Below are positions 1 to 8,916 of a stretch of 61,861 bases of DNA, piece by piece. The stretch comes from Sphingobacterium micropteri (GTDB taxonomy: Bacteria; Bacteroidota; Bacteroidia; Sphingobacteriales; Sphingobacteriaceae). The translations under genes were made by a program, and so were the position numbers. Below the pieces are notes generated by a model that saw nothing but the letters and a program-made list of their open reading frames with translations, was not told where the DNA came from and searched no databases. Position 1 is the stretch's first letter; each line of letters begins with the position of its first letter. The stretch is taken from positions 1 to 61,861 of the forward strand of contig NZ_JACOIK010000020.1 in NCBI RefSeq assembly GCF_014692515.1. Reading direction: 5' to 3'.

Positions 1-118
1 CCGAACCTCTAACAACGCTCAGATCCACCGCCATTATCTTAAATGAATCATCAAACTTTCTATGCATCTCTACAAATTTAAAATTACTTATTAAATCTGT
101 CTCGCACTAAAGGTAGCA
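1..118 (-). mobile_element. End of an IS3-family insertion sequence (partial)
   Basis: The sequence up to about position 118 is unrelated to the hmuV remnant that starts right after it. On the minus strand it reads TGCTACCTTTAGTGCGAGAC, a plausible IS3-type terminal inverted repeat beginning with TG, followed by an AT-rich leader and then a transposase start codon at 67. This is the layout of the left end of an IS3 element: inverted repeat, short leader, orfA. The element continues off the window, so its other end, target duplication and orfB cannot be seen. The exact boundary (116-120) is inferred from where similarity to the ATPase begins. Confidence 0.6.
2..67 (-). CDS. IS3-family transposase OrfA, N-terminal 22 codons only
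   Basis: Reading leftward from the ATG at 67-65 gives MHRKFDDSFKIMAVDLSVVR and then GS at the window edge. This is the typical opening of IS3-family OrfA proteins, which start with a short basic stretch and a helix of the type RKFDxxFKxxAVxL leading into the DNA-binding helix-turn-helix. The helix-turn-helix itself lies outside the window. OrfA normally acts with OrfB (DDE integrase) through a programmed frameshift; neither can be checked here. The call rests on only 22 residues. Confidence 0.55.
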   Translation of the reverse strand, partial: MHRKFDDSFKIMAVDLSVVRGS

Positions 119-405
119 ACTCCAAGTTGGATATGCTCTACCAGCACCAGACGTTGGCCATTGCCAATGCGCTGGCAAAGAAAGGTTATATGGTCATATG
201 TGTACTGCACGAAATCAATTTGGCAGCCCAATATGCCGATAGGGTCATTATGCTGAAAGGCGGGCGCAAATGGTGGGACGGTGCTCCCGAAGAGGTTTTT
301 ACCGCACGTAATATATTTACCGCTTTTGGTGTACACACGACGGTGCAGACCAATCCCCGCACATTGATTACCCAAGTCACCCCGAACGGTATCAAGTTCG
401 ACGCA
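119..405 (+). pseudogene. hmuV: Heme ABC transporter ATP-binding protein, 3' remnant
   Basis: The frame opens inside the ATPase just after where the Walker B region should be: LDMLYQHQTLAIANALAKKG corresponds to the D-loop and the helix after it, and CVLHEINLAAQYADRVIMLK contains the switch histidine (H-loop) and the usual C-terminal strand. Walker A, Q-loop, LSGGQ signature and Walker B are all missing, so the fragment cannot hydrolyse ATP. The break coincides with the insertion-sequence end at about 118. HmuV-type ATPases power heme import with the HmuU permease and an HmuT binding protein; those genes are not in the window. No stop codon separates this remnant from the heme-degradation gene downstream, so the 3' limit given is only an estimate. 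Confidence 0.75.
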
Positions 406-1458
406 GCGGCTTTTAACTCCAATCTGGCCCGGGAATACAATAAGCTTTCACTTAAAGAGCGATTTGTTTCCTATCGAGACGAATACCCCGCACAGCCGCT
501 CTAGCAGGTTGCAGATGTACTGGGTGTAAGCGAGGCCGATCTGATGTTGTTGGGCTTAGGTGAAAACGTTACGTTGTTACGACCTGAAATGGATCATATT
601 TTACAATGTATCGAGGGTATCGGTGTGGTAAAAGCCGTAACCTACAATCCATATTGCGAAACAGAACGGTGCGGGGTATACCGCAATTTCTCCAAAGAAG
701 ATTTCACCACATTGTTTTTGGACGAGGACATAGACCTGCGCATTTTTACAAGTAGGTGGAAGATTGCGCTGGCGGCTGAAGAGATGGGAAAAGAGAGCTT
801 ACAGTTCTACGATGTGTCGGGACGGGCAGTGCATAAGATTTACCTGACAGATGCCAGCTATCGCCAGGTCTATCTCGGTTTGATTGCCCGTTTCCGTGAC
901 GACAGACAGGCCGTTCCACATATTGAAAAACCTGTGCGCAAGCGCATGGAAGAACGCCGGGATGCAGAGATCGACATCGAAGAATTCCAGAAAGCGTGGA
1001 ACAACATGCAGGATACACATGATTTCTTTGGCTTGATCCGAAAGTTTAGGCTGACACGTATGCAAGCGCTTAGGCTTGCACCGCCACGTAGGGCCATGCA
1101 GGTAAGCCTAGAATCTTTTCGCCGCACCATCGTACAATGTTCAGTAACCGAGACGCCGGTCATGATGTTCACGGCCAATGCGGGCTGTGTGCAGATCAAT
1201 ACGGGGAAGCTGGACCGCATCGATCAGGATACTTCGTGGTTAACGATCAGCGAAGCATCCGGTGGAAAGGTAAGCTTCAACGAAGATGCGGTGCATAGTG
1301 TGTGGCATGTGGTCAAGCCCACGGTCGATGGAAATGTAAACTCCCTTGAACTCTATGATACGGAAGGGGAATTGATCGTACAATTCTTCGGATACCGCAA
1401 ACCAGGTATCGCAGAATTGGAACGTTGGCGTGAGGCATTAGGCAGCAATCTGTTATAA
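406..1458 (+). pseudogene. hmuS: Hemin-degrading factor with in-frame amber codon
   Basis: The translation matches the HmuS/ChuS hemin-degrading or heme-trafficking family: two related halves, with the N-terminal motif QVADVLGVSEADLM and LGLGENVTLL. A TAG at 502-504 interrupts the frame between DEYPAQPL and QVADVLGV, and the same frame is open on both sides, so the product is split unless the stop is suppressed. An ATG at 544 could restart translation to give a 304-residue protein lacking the first forty or so residues. No ATG or stop marks the border with the hmuV remnant; the two read as one frame. HmuS proteins act in the cytoplasm on heme delivered by HmuUV. With hmuV cut by an insertion sequence, this gene is probably decaying, though a sequencing error at the TAG cannot be excluded. 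Confidence 0.75.
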
Positions 1459-1477
1459 GCGTAGATAGTGCACCGGG

Positions 1478-2458
1478 CTATACACCAACTTCGGTAGGAG
1501 AGAGTCCGTAATACCGCTTAAACGCCCTCGTAAAATTACTCTGGTGTTTGAACCCGACCAACATGGCTATCTCGTTCATGTTATTATTTTTCTCCTCCAT
1601 GATCAGTCGACGGGCTTCCACCATGCGCAGCCGGGTTATAAAATCGTAGATGGTCGTACCATAATATTTCTTGAAGCCCGTACGCAATTTTGATTCATTG
1701 ATAGTCGCAACCCTCGCCAATTCCTTTTGAGTGGGGGGATTCACATAGTTCGATTCCAAAAGTTCCCGGACAACTTCAAGTTTTTCGATGTCCTCACCGT
1801 GGAGTATTTCATTTTCGTTCTGCAAGAACTGGCTGAACTGCTCAAGCTGATAGATAATCAGCTCCATAATACGGGCATCCGTAAACATCCGTTTGAGTCC
1901 CCCGTCGTGCTTGCATTCCCGTATTCCCTCAATGGATTTTCGCATTTCGGGCGTGATATAAAGGTCTTCGTCCATGAACGAAATAGTTACACCTTTTTCC
2001 ATCTCGCGCATAAAATCCTCGTGCAGAGGTGAAGATGTATCCACAAGATGGAGATAATAGTCTTTGGACAGCACGACCAAAAAGTAAACATATTCCTGAT
2101 CGGCCTTTACTTCGTATGATTCCCTACTGGCCGGAATATAGCGGATATTGTGTCGACCACGGGCATATCGGGTACTTTTGGAAAATGTGAGATTTCCTTT
2201 TTCCTTACAAAAAATAAACTGACTGGCTATGGCATCTCCTTCGACTTCGGTCTCTATCCGTACACGCTCACTGAAATTCATCTCTGAATATAGCAGAAAC
2301 AGTCCGTTGGTGGAGAGCTGATAGTTTTTCATATCGACAGGCGCATTCTTGATACTTATCTGCCGTTCGGATAAACGATGATTGGGGACGTATTTTTCCG
2401 GAATTTCTTCCAGAAACAACCATTCATTATGGTTTTCGAGCTTTGCCTTGACCAGCAT
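1478..2458 (-). CDS. AraC-family transcriptional regulator
   Basis: This 326-residue protein ends in a clear AraC/XylS double helix-turn-helix (about residues 225-325): the first helix pair around QKELARVATINESKLRTGFK and the second around MNEIAMLVGFKHQSNFTRAF, followed by KRYYGLSPTEV. The N-terminal 200 residues have no recognisable cupin motif and probably bind a ligand. The layout recalls PchR-like regulators that respond to ferric siderophores in iron uptake loci. It is convergent with the broken heme genes, only 19 bases from the end of hmuS, so a role in iron or heme uptake is a reasonable but unproven guess. The gene itself looks intact. Confidence 0.85.
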   Translation of the reverse strand: MLVKAKLENHNEWLFLEEIPEKYVPNHRLSERQISIKNAPVDMKNYQLSTNGLFLLYSEMNFSERVRIETEVEGDAIASQFIFCKEKGNLTFSKSTRYARGRHNIRYIPASRESYEVKADQEYVYFLVVLSKDYYLHLVDTSSPLHEDFMREMEKGVTISFMDEDLYITPEMRKSIEGIRECKHDGGLKRMFTDARIMELIIYQLEQFSQFLQNENEILHGEDIEKLEVVRELLESNYVNPPTQKELARVATINESKLRTGFKKYYGTTIYDFITRLRMVEARRLIMEEKNNNMNEIAMLVGFKHQSNFTRAFKRYYGLSPTEVGV

Positions 2459-2605
2459 TTGTTCTCTTCTTAATTTAAAGGATATAAATTGACAATATCA
2501 TCTCGGCGTCAAATATACGTATTATTTATAAACATTCTAAATAATAGTTTTATTTCTCCGGCTCGTTGTCCTTATCCAATATCACGAATATAAACCGAAG
2601 GCATA

Positions 2606-4381
2606 TTAAATCGCCCTTGTCTTAGCTCTCAACCATTCTGCTTCTTCCGTTCCTAAATGAGAAGAAAGCTTCTCAAATACCCATCTATTATAATTATTCA
2701 ACCATTGCACATGTTTATTATCCAATAACGATTTATCGACCAAATCTGTCGCGATATAGCAAATCGTTAAGGTCTCGAAGTGTATAAAATCTCCAAATTG
2801 GTTAGATTCAAAAGCCTTGCTCAACACCAAGTTTTCGATACGGATACCATATTCCCCCTCTCGATATAATCCCGGTTCAATAGAAGAGATCATCCCCTCT
2901 TCTACCGGAATATCCACATTCGTCGGGTTAAACACATGCGGCCCCTCGTGTACGTTCAGGAAGAAACCAACACCATGCCCCGTTCCATGTCCGTAATTTC
3001 GTAGTGTTTCCCACAACGGACGTCGCGTGACCGCATCAATCTGATAACCACACGTTCCTTTAGGAAACACCAGCTGAGATCCTTCAATCATCGCCTTCAA
3101 AACAAGGGTATAGTCCGCTTTTTCCTCGTCCGTGATATGACCTAACGATACGACACGTGTAATATCGGTTGTACCGTCCTTGTATTGTCCACCAGAATCC
3201 ACCAGCAATAAGCCTTCTGTTTTTAGAGCAGCGTTACTTTCTTCGGTAGCCTTATAATGTGGCAATGCTCCGTGCGCCCGGTAGCCTGCGATAGTGTCAA
3301 AAGAAATATCAACGAAATCATCCCCCTCGGCACGTAGTTCCTGCAATTTATCCGCAATCGAAATTTCTGTTAACTGCCCGAATGATACTTGCTCTTCTAC
3401 CCATTTGAAAAAACGCGTCATGGCTACACCATCTTTTACCATGACATCTCGCGTGTGCGCTGCTTCGACATCGTTCTTTACAGCTTTCATCAACGTAGAC
3501 GGGTTAAGGTCTTCCATTATTTTAGTTGATACCGGAACCGCATCATACATCGCGAAGCAGGTTCTTTTGGGGTCTAGCAAGATCGTATCAGCTTTTAACG
3601 ATGAAACTGCTGCATATGCTTCTGCATACGGTCTGATCTGCACCGCTGCTTGCTCCAATACAGACTTATCCACTTCACTTATTTTGCCCGTATCTATAAA
3701 CAAAATTGTTTCATTTCCGGCTAACAGTACAAAACCCAATACTACCGGGTTACACGGCACATCGTTTCCCCGAATATTTAATAACCACGCTAAATCATCT
3801 AAAGAAGAGACCAGATGTGCGGAAACACGCTTAGCGCTCATTTTTTCACGCACACGGCTTAATTTGCTGATCGTGCTTTCTCCCGTCGTAGCTTCATCTA
3901 ATAAAAATGCCGGAGAGGTCGGGAGTATAGGTCGATCCCGCCAAATTACTTCTAAAATATCTACATGTCCGTCCACGACTATAGCTAATGGGGCCAGAGT
4001 GTCTTTAACGGCTTGTGCCAAGGCTACGGATGCTAAATTACCATCAAACGCCACTTTGCTGCCGGAAGGAAGCTGTTCTGCCAACCAAGTCGCGTATTCT
4101 GCAGCACCTTGCGTCTTCAATTTCACGAGTTCGAACCCCGTTCCTGCTAGCTGTTCATTCGCCTGCACAAAGTAGCGCGCGTCCGTCCATAAACCCGCAA
4201 AATCAGCCGTAATCACTAATGTCCCCGCCGATCCTGTAAAACCAGAAACCCAGGCAATACACTTGTAGCGCTCCGGCAGATACTCACTAATGTGCGGGTC
4301 TGACGACGGAATGATATACGCATCAATTCCCTGCAATTTCATCTCTCTTCGGATAGCATTTAAGCGTTCTATATACGACAT
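2606..4381 (-). CDS. pepP: Xaa-Pro aminopeptidase (M24B)
   Basis: This 591-residue enzyme removes N-terminal residues that precede proline. It has the three-domain layout of eukaryote-like aminopeptidase P: two creatinase-type N-terminal domains (from MSYIERLNAIRREMKLQGID) and a C-terminal pita-bread metallopeptidase domain. The expected metal ligands are present: the two aspartates in LLLVDSGGQYKDGTTDIT (about residues 393-411), the histidine in HGTGHGVGFFLNVHEGP (about 467), and glutamates in SSIEPGLY (about 499) and YGIRIENL (about 510). No signal peptide, so it is cytoplasmic. It stands alone, divergent from the carboxypeptidase gene, with an A/T-rich hairpin in the shared spacer. Confidence 0.93.
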   Translation of the reverse strand: MSYIERLNAIRREMKLQGIDAYIIPSSDPHISEYLPERYKCIAWVSGFTGSAGTLVITADFAGLWTDARYFVQANEQLAGTGFELVKLKTQGAAEYATWLAEQLPSGSKVAFDGNLASVALAQAVKDTLAPLAIVVDGHVDILEVIWRDRPILPTSPAFLLDEATTGESTISKLSRVREKMSAKRVSAHLVSSLDDLAWLLNIRGNDVPCNPVVLGFVLLAGNETILFIDTGKISEVDKSVLEQAAVQIRPYAEAYAAVSSLKADTILLDPKRTCFAMYDAVPVSTKIMEDLNPSTLMKAVKNDVEAAHTRDVMVKDGVAMTRFFKWVEEQVSFGQLTEISIADKLQELRAEGDDFVDISFDTIAGYRAHGALPHYKATEESNAALKTEGLLLVDSGGQYKDGTTDITRVVSLGHITDEEKADYTLVLKAMIEGSQLVFPKGTCGYQIDAVTRRPLWETLRNYGHGTGHGVGFFLNVHEGPHVFNPTNVDIPVEEGMISSIEPGLYREGEYGIRIENLVLSKAFESNQFGDFIHFETLTICYIATDLVDKSLLDNKHVQWLNNYNRWVFEKLSSHLGTEEAEWLRAKTRAI

Positions 4382-4425
4382 ATTAAATCAATTCTAGTAT
4401 TCGCGCAAGTTAATTTAATCTTTTT

Positions 4426-4447
4426 TTTTCGCAAAAAAAGAAAACAA
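4426..4447. terminator. A/T-rich hairpin between divergent genes
   Basis: A run of T, the short spacer CGC and a run of A (TTTTTTTTTCGCAAAAAAAG) form a self-complementary hairpin in the spacer between pepP and the carboxypeptidase gene. It is similar in composition to the hairpins that bound the two repeat elements at 33096-33455 and 34764-35159. Since both neighbours are transcribed away from it, a terminator role is not obvious. Confidence 0.3.
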
Positions 4448-4539
4448 AAAACTCATCATAGCGAATCAAACATCAAGGACGATGTACATTTTGGAATGCT
4501 TCTTGAGTAGAGGAACCGGCATAAACAGACAAAACGCAT

Positions 4540-5964
4540 ATGTTAAAGAAAACAATCTACACGATATTATTCCTATTTATATTTTTGTCCATACATCCAG
4601 GTTATGGACAAATAGGCAAAGACAACATCAACAACGCTTATCAACAATTTGTAAAAAGTGGTAAATTTCCGAACGGCATAGCATCACTCACCGTATTGGA
4701 TGGTAAAACAGGGCAACCGATATTTACGAACAACGCTTCCATTGGGTTGCCAACCGCTTCGACCATGAAGGTTATCACCTCCATCACCGCCTTGGATATA
4801 TTGGGTCCCGATTACACCTATCAAACCAAATTAGCTTATACGGGTGAAATTGACAGCTTGGGTGTGTTACATGGCGACATTATCGTGATCGGTTCCGGCG
4901 ACCCTACACTAGGCAGTGATCGTTATGCTGCCACCAAAGCCGAAACCATATTAAACAAGTGGGTATATAAAATTCAGCAAGCAGGTATCACCCATATCAA
5001 CGGACATGTGGTAGGTGACGACCTGTATTTAAACGGCAATGATGTGCCCCCTACGTGGACTTGGGTCGATATGGGAAACTATTATGGTGCGGGAATTTCC
5101 GGATTAAACTGGCGCGAAAATAAAGTAGGTGTTCGTTTTAATCCGGGTATAATTGGGGGTACCGCAGCTATTAGCAGCACAACCTCCTCATTAACAAGCG
5201 TTCATTTGATCAACGAGGTCGCGACCGGTCCCAATGGATCGGGAGATAAGGTATATGCGTATTCTGCGCCGTATTCCAATACGGTATATTTACGTGGAAC
5301 ATACGGCAAAGACTTGAAAAAAGTCATCGAGATTTCTGTTCCAGATCCGGCTATGGCATTGGCAGAGGAACTCCACGAAGCATTGACCGAAGCAAATATT
5401 CCGGTAGACAGTCTACCAGCTACCGGGAAAGGTCTTCGCAATCAAGGCGTACACCTCGGCAAGCCAACAAAACAACTGGATACCCACCAGTCGCCAACAC
5501 TGCAAAACATCGTACATTGGTTCAACCAAAAAAGCATTAATCTGTATGGCGAAGCCATGCTAAAAAGTTTTGGCATCATCAGCCACAATAAATCCAACAG
5601 CGAAGAAGCCGCTACATTGCTCAGTAAATATTGGGAACAGAAGCTAAAAATTCCCGCTAGCGAACTGCACATCCACGACGGATCCGGCCTTTCGCCGCAA
5701 AACCGTGTCACTACACTAGCCATGGCGAAAATAATGCATTATGCACAAAGCAGACCTTGGTTTGCCGATTTTCAAAAAAGTTTACCGACCATCAATGGTA
5801 TAACTATGAAGAGCGGTACCATCGGGGGAGTTTTAGGATATACGGGCTTTCATACGAATAACGCGGGTACGCCGGTTACTTTTTCACTCTTAGTCAATAA
5901 CTATACAGGAAGTACTTCCGCCATGCGGCAAGAAATGTTTACATTATTGAATAGTCTTAAATAA
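4540..5964 (+). CDS. dacB: D-alanyl-D-alanine carboxypeptidase / endopeptidase (PBP4, S13)
   Basis: The 474-residue protein has an N-terminal signal peptide (MLKKTIYTILFLFIFLSIHP, cleavage near GYGQ) and the peptidase S13 active-site signatures. The SxxK nucleophile is STMK at residues 74-77, the SxN motif is SIN in NQKSINLYGEAML, and the KTG box appears as KSG in GITMKSGTIGG near the C terminus. The motif GSGDPTLG in the N-terminal third is also typical of the family. PBP4 proteins trim pentapeptides or cleave cross-links in periplasmic peptidoglycan. The ATG at 4540 is preferred because it starts directly on the signal peptide. Confidence 0.9.
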   Translation: MLKKTIYTILFLFIFLSIHPGYGQIGKDNINNAYQQFVKSGKFPNGIASLTVLDGKTGQPIFTNNASIGLPTASTMKVITSITALDILGPDYTYQTKLAYTGEIDSLGVLHGDIIVIGSGDPTLGSDRYAATKAETILNKWVYKIQQAGITHINGHVVGDDLYLNGNDVPPTWTWVDMGNYYGAGISGLNWRENKVGVRFNPGIIGGTAAISSTTSSLTSVHLINEVATGPNGSGDKVYAYSAPYSNTVYLRGTYGKDLKKVIEISVPDPAMALAEELHEALTEANIPVDSLPATGKGLRNQGVHLGKPTKQLDTHQSPTLQNIVHWFNQKSINLYGEAMLKSFGIISHNKSNSEEAATLLSKYWEQKLKIPASELHIHDGSGLSPQNRVTTLAMAKIMHYAQSRPWFADFQKSLPTINGITMKSGTIGGVLGYTGFHTNNAGTPVTFSLLVNNYTGSTSAMRQEMFTLLNSLK

Positions 5965-5997
5965 CCTAAAAAATTCGCTAATCTTCTTTTGAAGTTA

Positions 5998-6005
5998 TAG
6001 ATTTG
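5998..6005 (+). promoter_or_regulatory. Bacteroidota -7 box upstream of malic enzyme gene
   Basis: TAGATTTG matches the Bacteroidota primary sigma factor -7 consensus TAnnTTTG. It lies 34 bases before the malic enzyme start codon. I see no good -33 TTTG at the usual spacing. Confidence 0.45.
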
Positions 6006-6039
6006 TAGCTATAGAGATGACGATAATTTACGTAAACAG

Positions 6040-8316
6040 ATGAGTATTAATAGAAAAAAAGACGCTTTAGACTACCATTCCAAGGGAAGACCTGGCAAGA
6101 TTGCAGTCGTTCCGACCAAGCCTCACAATTCACAACGGGACTTATCATTGGCGTACTCACCCGGCGTAGCTGAACCCTGTTTAGCCATCGCTGAAAATAG
6201 TGAAGACGCGTATAAATATACATCCAAAGGAAACTTGGTCGCCGTTATCAGTAATGGGACGGCCGTGTTGGGATTAGGTGATATCGGGGCGCAGGCAGGT
6301 AAACCTGTCATGGAAGGAAAAGGTTTATTGTTCAAGATATTCGCAGACATTGATGTTTTTGATATTGAATTAGACACTAAAAATGTAGACGAATTTGTCA
6401 ATATCGTTAAAGCGCTCGAACCAACTTTTGGAGGTATAAACCTGGAAGATATTAAAGCTCCCGAGTGTTTTGAAATAGAACGTCGCTTAAAAGAAGAAAT
6501 GAACATTCCGGTCATGCACGATGACCAGCATGGTACAGCTATCATTTCAGGTGCGGCGTTAATCAACGCTTGCGAACTGATTGGAAAAGATATCAGCCAG
6601 GTCAAAATCGTTGTTAACGGAGCCGGAGCTGCGGCCATATCCTGTACGTCCATGTATATGGCTGTTGGTGCAAAAAAAGAAAACATCGTGATGTTGGACA
6701 GCAAAGGGGTTATCCGTACCGATCGGGAAAACTTGGATGCCACAAAAGCGCAGTTTGCTACGGAGAGGGATCTTTATACTTTAGCCGATGCGGTGAAGGA
6801 TACAGACGTCTTCATCGGATTATCTGCGGCAGATGTACTGACACCGGAAATGCTGCTTTCTATGGCGCCGAGGCCCATCGTATTGGCTATGGCAAACCCT
6901 AATCCGGAAATCGCTTATGATCTGGCCGTAGCTACACGCGACGATGTGATTATGGGCACGGGCCGCTCGGACTACCCCAACCAAGTTAACAATGTATTGG
7001 GATTTCCGTACATTTTTAGAGGGGCCTTAGATATTCGCGCAACGAGTATTAACGAAGAAATGAAGATTGCAGCGGTTCACGCCATTGCTACATTGGCGAA
7101 GCAGCCTGTTCCGGAAGAAGTAAATCAAGCTTACGACACCAATAATTTGAAATTTGGCCCAGAATACATTATCCCCAAACCAACAGATCCTCGTCTCATT
7201 ACAGAAGTATCCGTGGCCGTAGCAAAAGCAGCGATAGCTTCCGGTGTCGCTAGAATAGAAATCGAGGATTGGGAACATTATAAAGAGGAGTTACGCAAGC
7301 GTCTGGGCAAAGACGATCGGATTATCCGTAATTTGACAAGCCGAGCCAAGAAAACCCCCAAACGTGTCGTTTTTGCTGAAGCCGACAATTATAAAACGCT
7401 CCGGGCAGCTCAGATTGTAAAAGAAGAAGGAATCGCATTCCCTATTTTATTGGGTGATAAAGAGAAAATACAAAGTTTAATTCAAGAATACAGTTTCGAT
7501 TTGGGGGATGTAGAAATCATTAACCCAACGGAAGAAAAAGGTTCTGAGCGCTTCAACAGATTTGTCCAACACCTTTATACCAAAAGGCAGCGCCGCGGTC
7601 TGACAGAGCACGAGGCGGCCAAATTGATGGCGACCAACCGTAACTATTTTGCGGCAAGTATGGTGCAGTTTGGCGAAGCGGACACCTTGATTTCCGGACT
7701 GACTCGCAACTATGCAACGACTATACGGCCCGCTTTGCAGGTTATTGGTGCAAAACCAAACAGTCGTGTTGCGGGTATGTATATCATGTTGACTTCAAAA
7801 GGACCTCTTTTCTTTGGCGACACCACCGTCAATGCTGATCCTACACCAGACGAATTGGCGGATATCGCCATCTTATTGGATGAAGCCATCAGACGTTTTA
7901 ATATTACGCCACGCATTGCGCTGCTGTCTTACTCCAACTTTGGCTCAAACGATGGTCATACTGCCGTTAAAGTGCGTGAAGCTTCAAAGATCCTTCGTGA
8001 AAAAGCACCACACATCATCGCTGACGGCGATATACAAGCAAATTTTGCTTTAAATAGCAATCTTTTGAAAGATAACTTCCCATTCAGCACCTTAAATGGT
8101 GAACCGGCTAATACCCTCGTATTTCCCAATCTTGAATCCGGCAATATTGCTTACAAACTCTTGCAGGAAGCAGGTGATGCAGAGGCTTTAGGTCCTATTC
8201 TATTAGGGATGAATAAGCCAGTCCACGTATTGCAGCTGGATAGCTCCGTCCGAGAGATTGTCAATATGGTGACCATTGCTGTGGTTGATGTGCAAGAACA
8301 CGAGAAGAACAAATAG
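6040..8316 (+). CDS. maeB: NADP-dependent malic enzyme with C-terminal phosphotransacetylase-like domain
   Basis: The 758-residue protein converts malate to pyruvate with reduction of NADP. The malic enzyme part (about residues 1-420) shows LAYSPGVAEPCLAI, the metal and substrate region VMHDDQHGTAIISGAALINA and the nucleotide fold IVVNGAGAAAISC. From about residue 428 a phosphotransacetylase-like domain follows (RVVFAEADNYKTLRAAQIVK to the end), the standard fusion for MaeB enzymes, where this domain is known to be regulatory and to sense acetyl-CoA. The stop codon lies two bases before the ruvA start, so the two genes are probably co-transcribed and translationally coupled. Confidence 0.95.
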   Translation: MSINRKKDALDYHSKGRPGKIAVVPTKPHNSQRDLSLAYSPGVAEPCLAIAENSEDAYKYTSKGNLVAVISNGTAVLGLGDIGAQAGKPVMEGKGLLFKIFADIDVFDIELDTKNVDEFVNIVKALEPTFGGINLEDIKAPECFEIERRLKEEMNIPVMHDDQHGTAIISGAALINACELIGKDISQVKIVVNGAGAAAISCTSMYMAVGAKKENIVMLDSKGVIRTDRENLDATKAQFATERDLYTLADAVKDTDVFIGLSAADVLTPEMLLSMAPRPIVLAMANPNPEIAYDLAVATRDDVIMGTGRSDYPNQVNNVLGFPYIFRGALDIRATSINEEMKIAAVHAIATLAKQPVPEEVNQAYDTNNLKFGPEYIIPKPTDPRLITEVSVAVAKAAIASGVARIEIEDWEHYKEELRKRLGKDDRIIRNLTSRAKKTPKRVVFAEADNYKTLRAAQIVKEEGIAFPILLGDKEKIQSLIQEYSFDLGDVEIINPTEEKGSERFNRFVQHLYTKRQRRGLTEHEAAKLMATNRNYFAASMVQFGEADTLISGLTRNYATTIRPALQVIGAKPNSRVAGMYIMLTSKGPLFFGDTTVNADPTPDELADIAILLDEAIRRFNITPRIALLSYSNFGSNDGHTAVKVREASKILREKAPHIIADGDIQANFALNSNLLKDNFPFSTLNGEPANTLVFPNLESGNIAYKLLQEAGDAEALGPILLGMNKPVHVLQLDSSVREIVNMVTIAVVDVQEHEKNK

Positions 8317-8318
8317 AA

Positions 8319-8903
8319 ATGTACGATTATTTCAACGGAAAATTAGTATTCAAAGCCCCCACCCATGTCGTCTTGGACGTGGGTGGGATCGGTTATCATA
8401 TCCATATCTCGCTGACAACCTTTAGCCAGATCAAAGACCAGGAGCAGTGTAAGCTATATATCTCTTTTCAAGTCCGAGAAGATTCTCAAACGCTATATGG
8501 GTTCTCGACGGAGGGAGAACGACAACTGTTCAACCATTTGATTTCGGTGTCAGGTATAGGTCCGAATACAGGGCGTATGATGCTTTCTTCCATTACACCC
8601 GAAGAAATCCAAAGCGCCATCATTAACGGGCAAGTACAGGTAATCCAGAAAATAAAGGGAATAGGTCCGAAATCTGCACAACGTGTTATCCTCGAACTGC
8701 AAGATAAACTGAAAAAACAAGGGCCGGATGCGCTCATTCCGCTTCCGATCGCCAAGCAGTCGGTACCCGAAGAAGCACTCACGGCATTGGTTATGCTAGG
8801 CTTTGGTAAACCACAAGCAGAAAAAGTGTTAAACAGCTTGGTAACGAGTGATCCGGAACAAACCGTTGAACAGCTTATTAAAGCGGCGTTAAAGCGTTTG
8901 TAA
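8319..8903 (+). CDS. ruvA: Holliday junction branch migration protein RuvA
   Basis: This 194-residue protein has the three RuvA domains: an OB-fold at the N terminus (MYDYFNGKLVFKAPTHVVLD), two helix-hairpin-helix motifs (LISVSGIGPNTGRMMLS and IQKIKGIGPKSAQRVILEL), and a C-terminal domain III (EEALTALVMLGFGKPQAEKV) that contacts the RuvB motor. It binds four-way junctions during recombination and repair. It starts two bases after the malic enzyme stop. In several Bacteroidota this malic enzyme-ruvA pair is followed by the large secretion gene sprA; here the next gene is convergent and unrelated. Confidence 0.96.
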   Translation: MYDYFNGKLVFKAPTHVVLDVGGIGYHIHISLTTFSQIKDQEQCKLYISFQVREDSQTLYGFSTEGERQLFNHLISVSGIGPNTGRMMLSSITPEEIQSAIINGQVQVIQKIKGIGPKSAQRVILELQDKLKKQGPDALIPLPIAKQSVPEEALTALVMLGFGKPQAEKVLNSLVTSDPEQTVEQLIKAALKRL

Positions 8904-8916
8904 ACACATAGGTTAA

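Noticed and set aside
3294..4175. Open frame of 293 codons on the strand opposite pepP
   Set aside because: It lies wholly antisense to a gene with intact catalytic motifs and its translation is low in recognisable pattern, rich in Ser and Thr as expected for a shadow frame.
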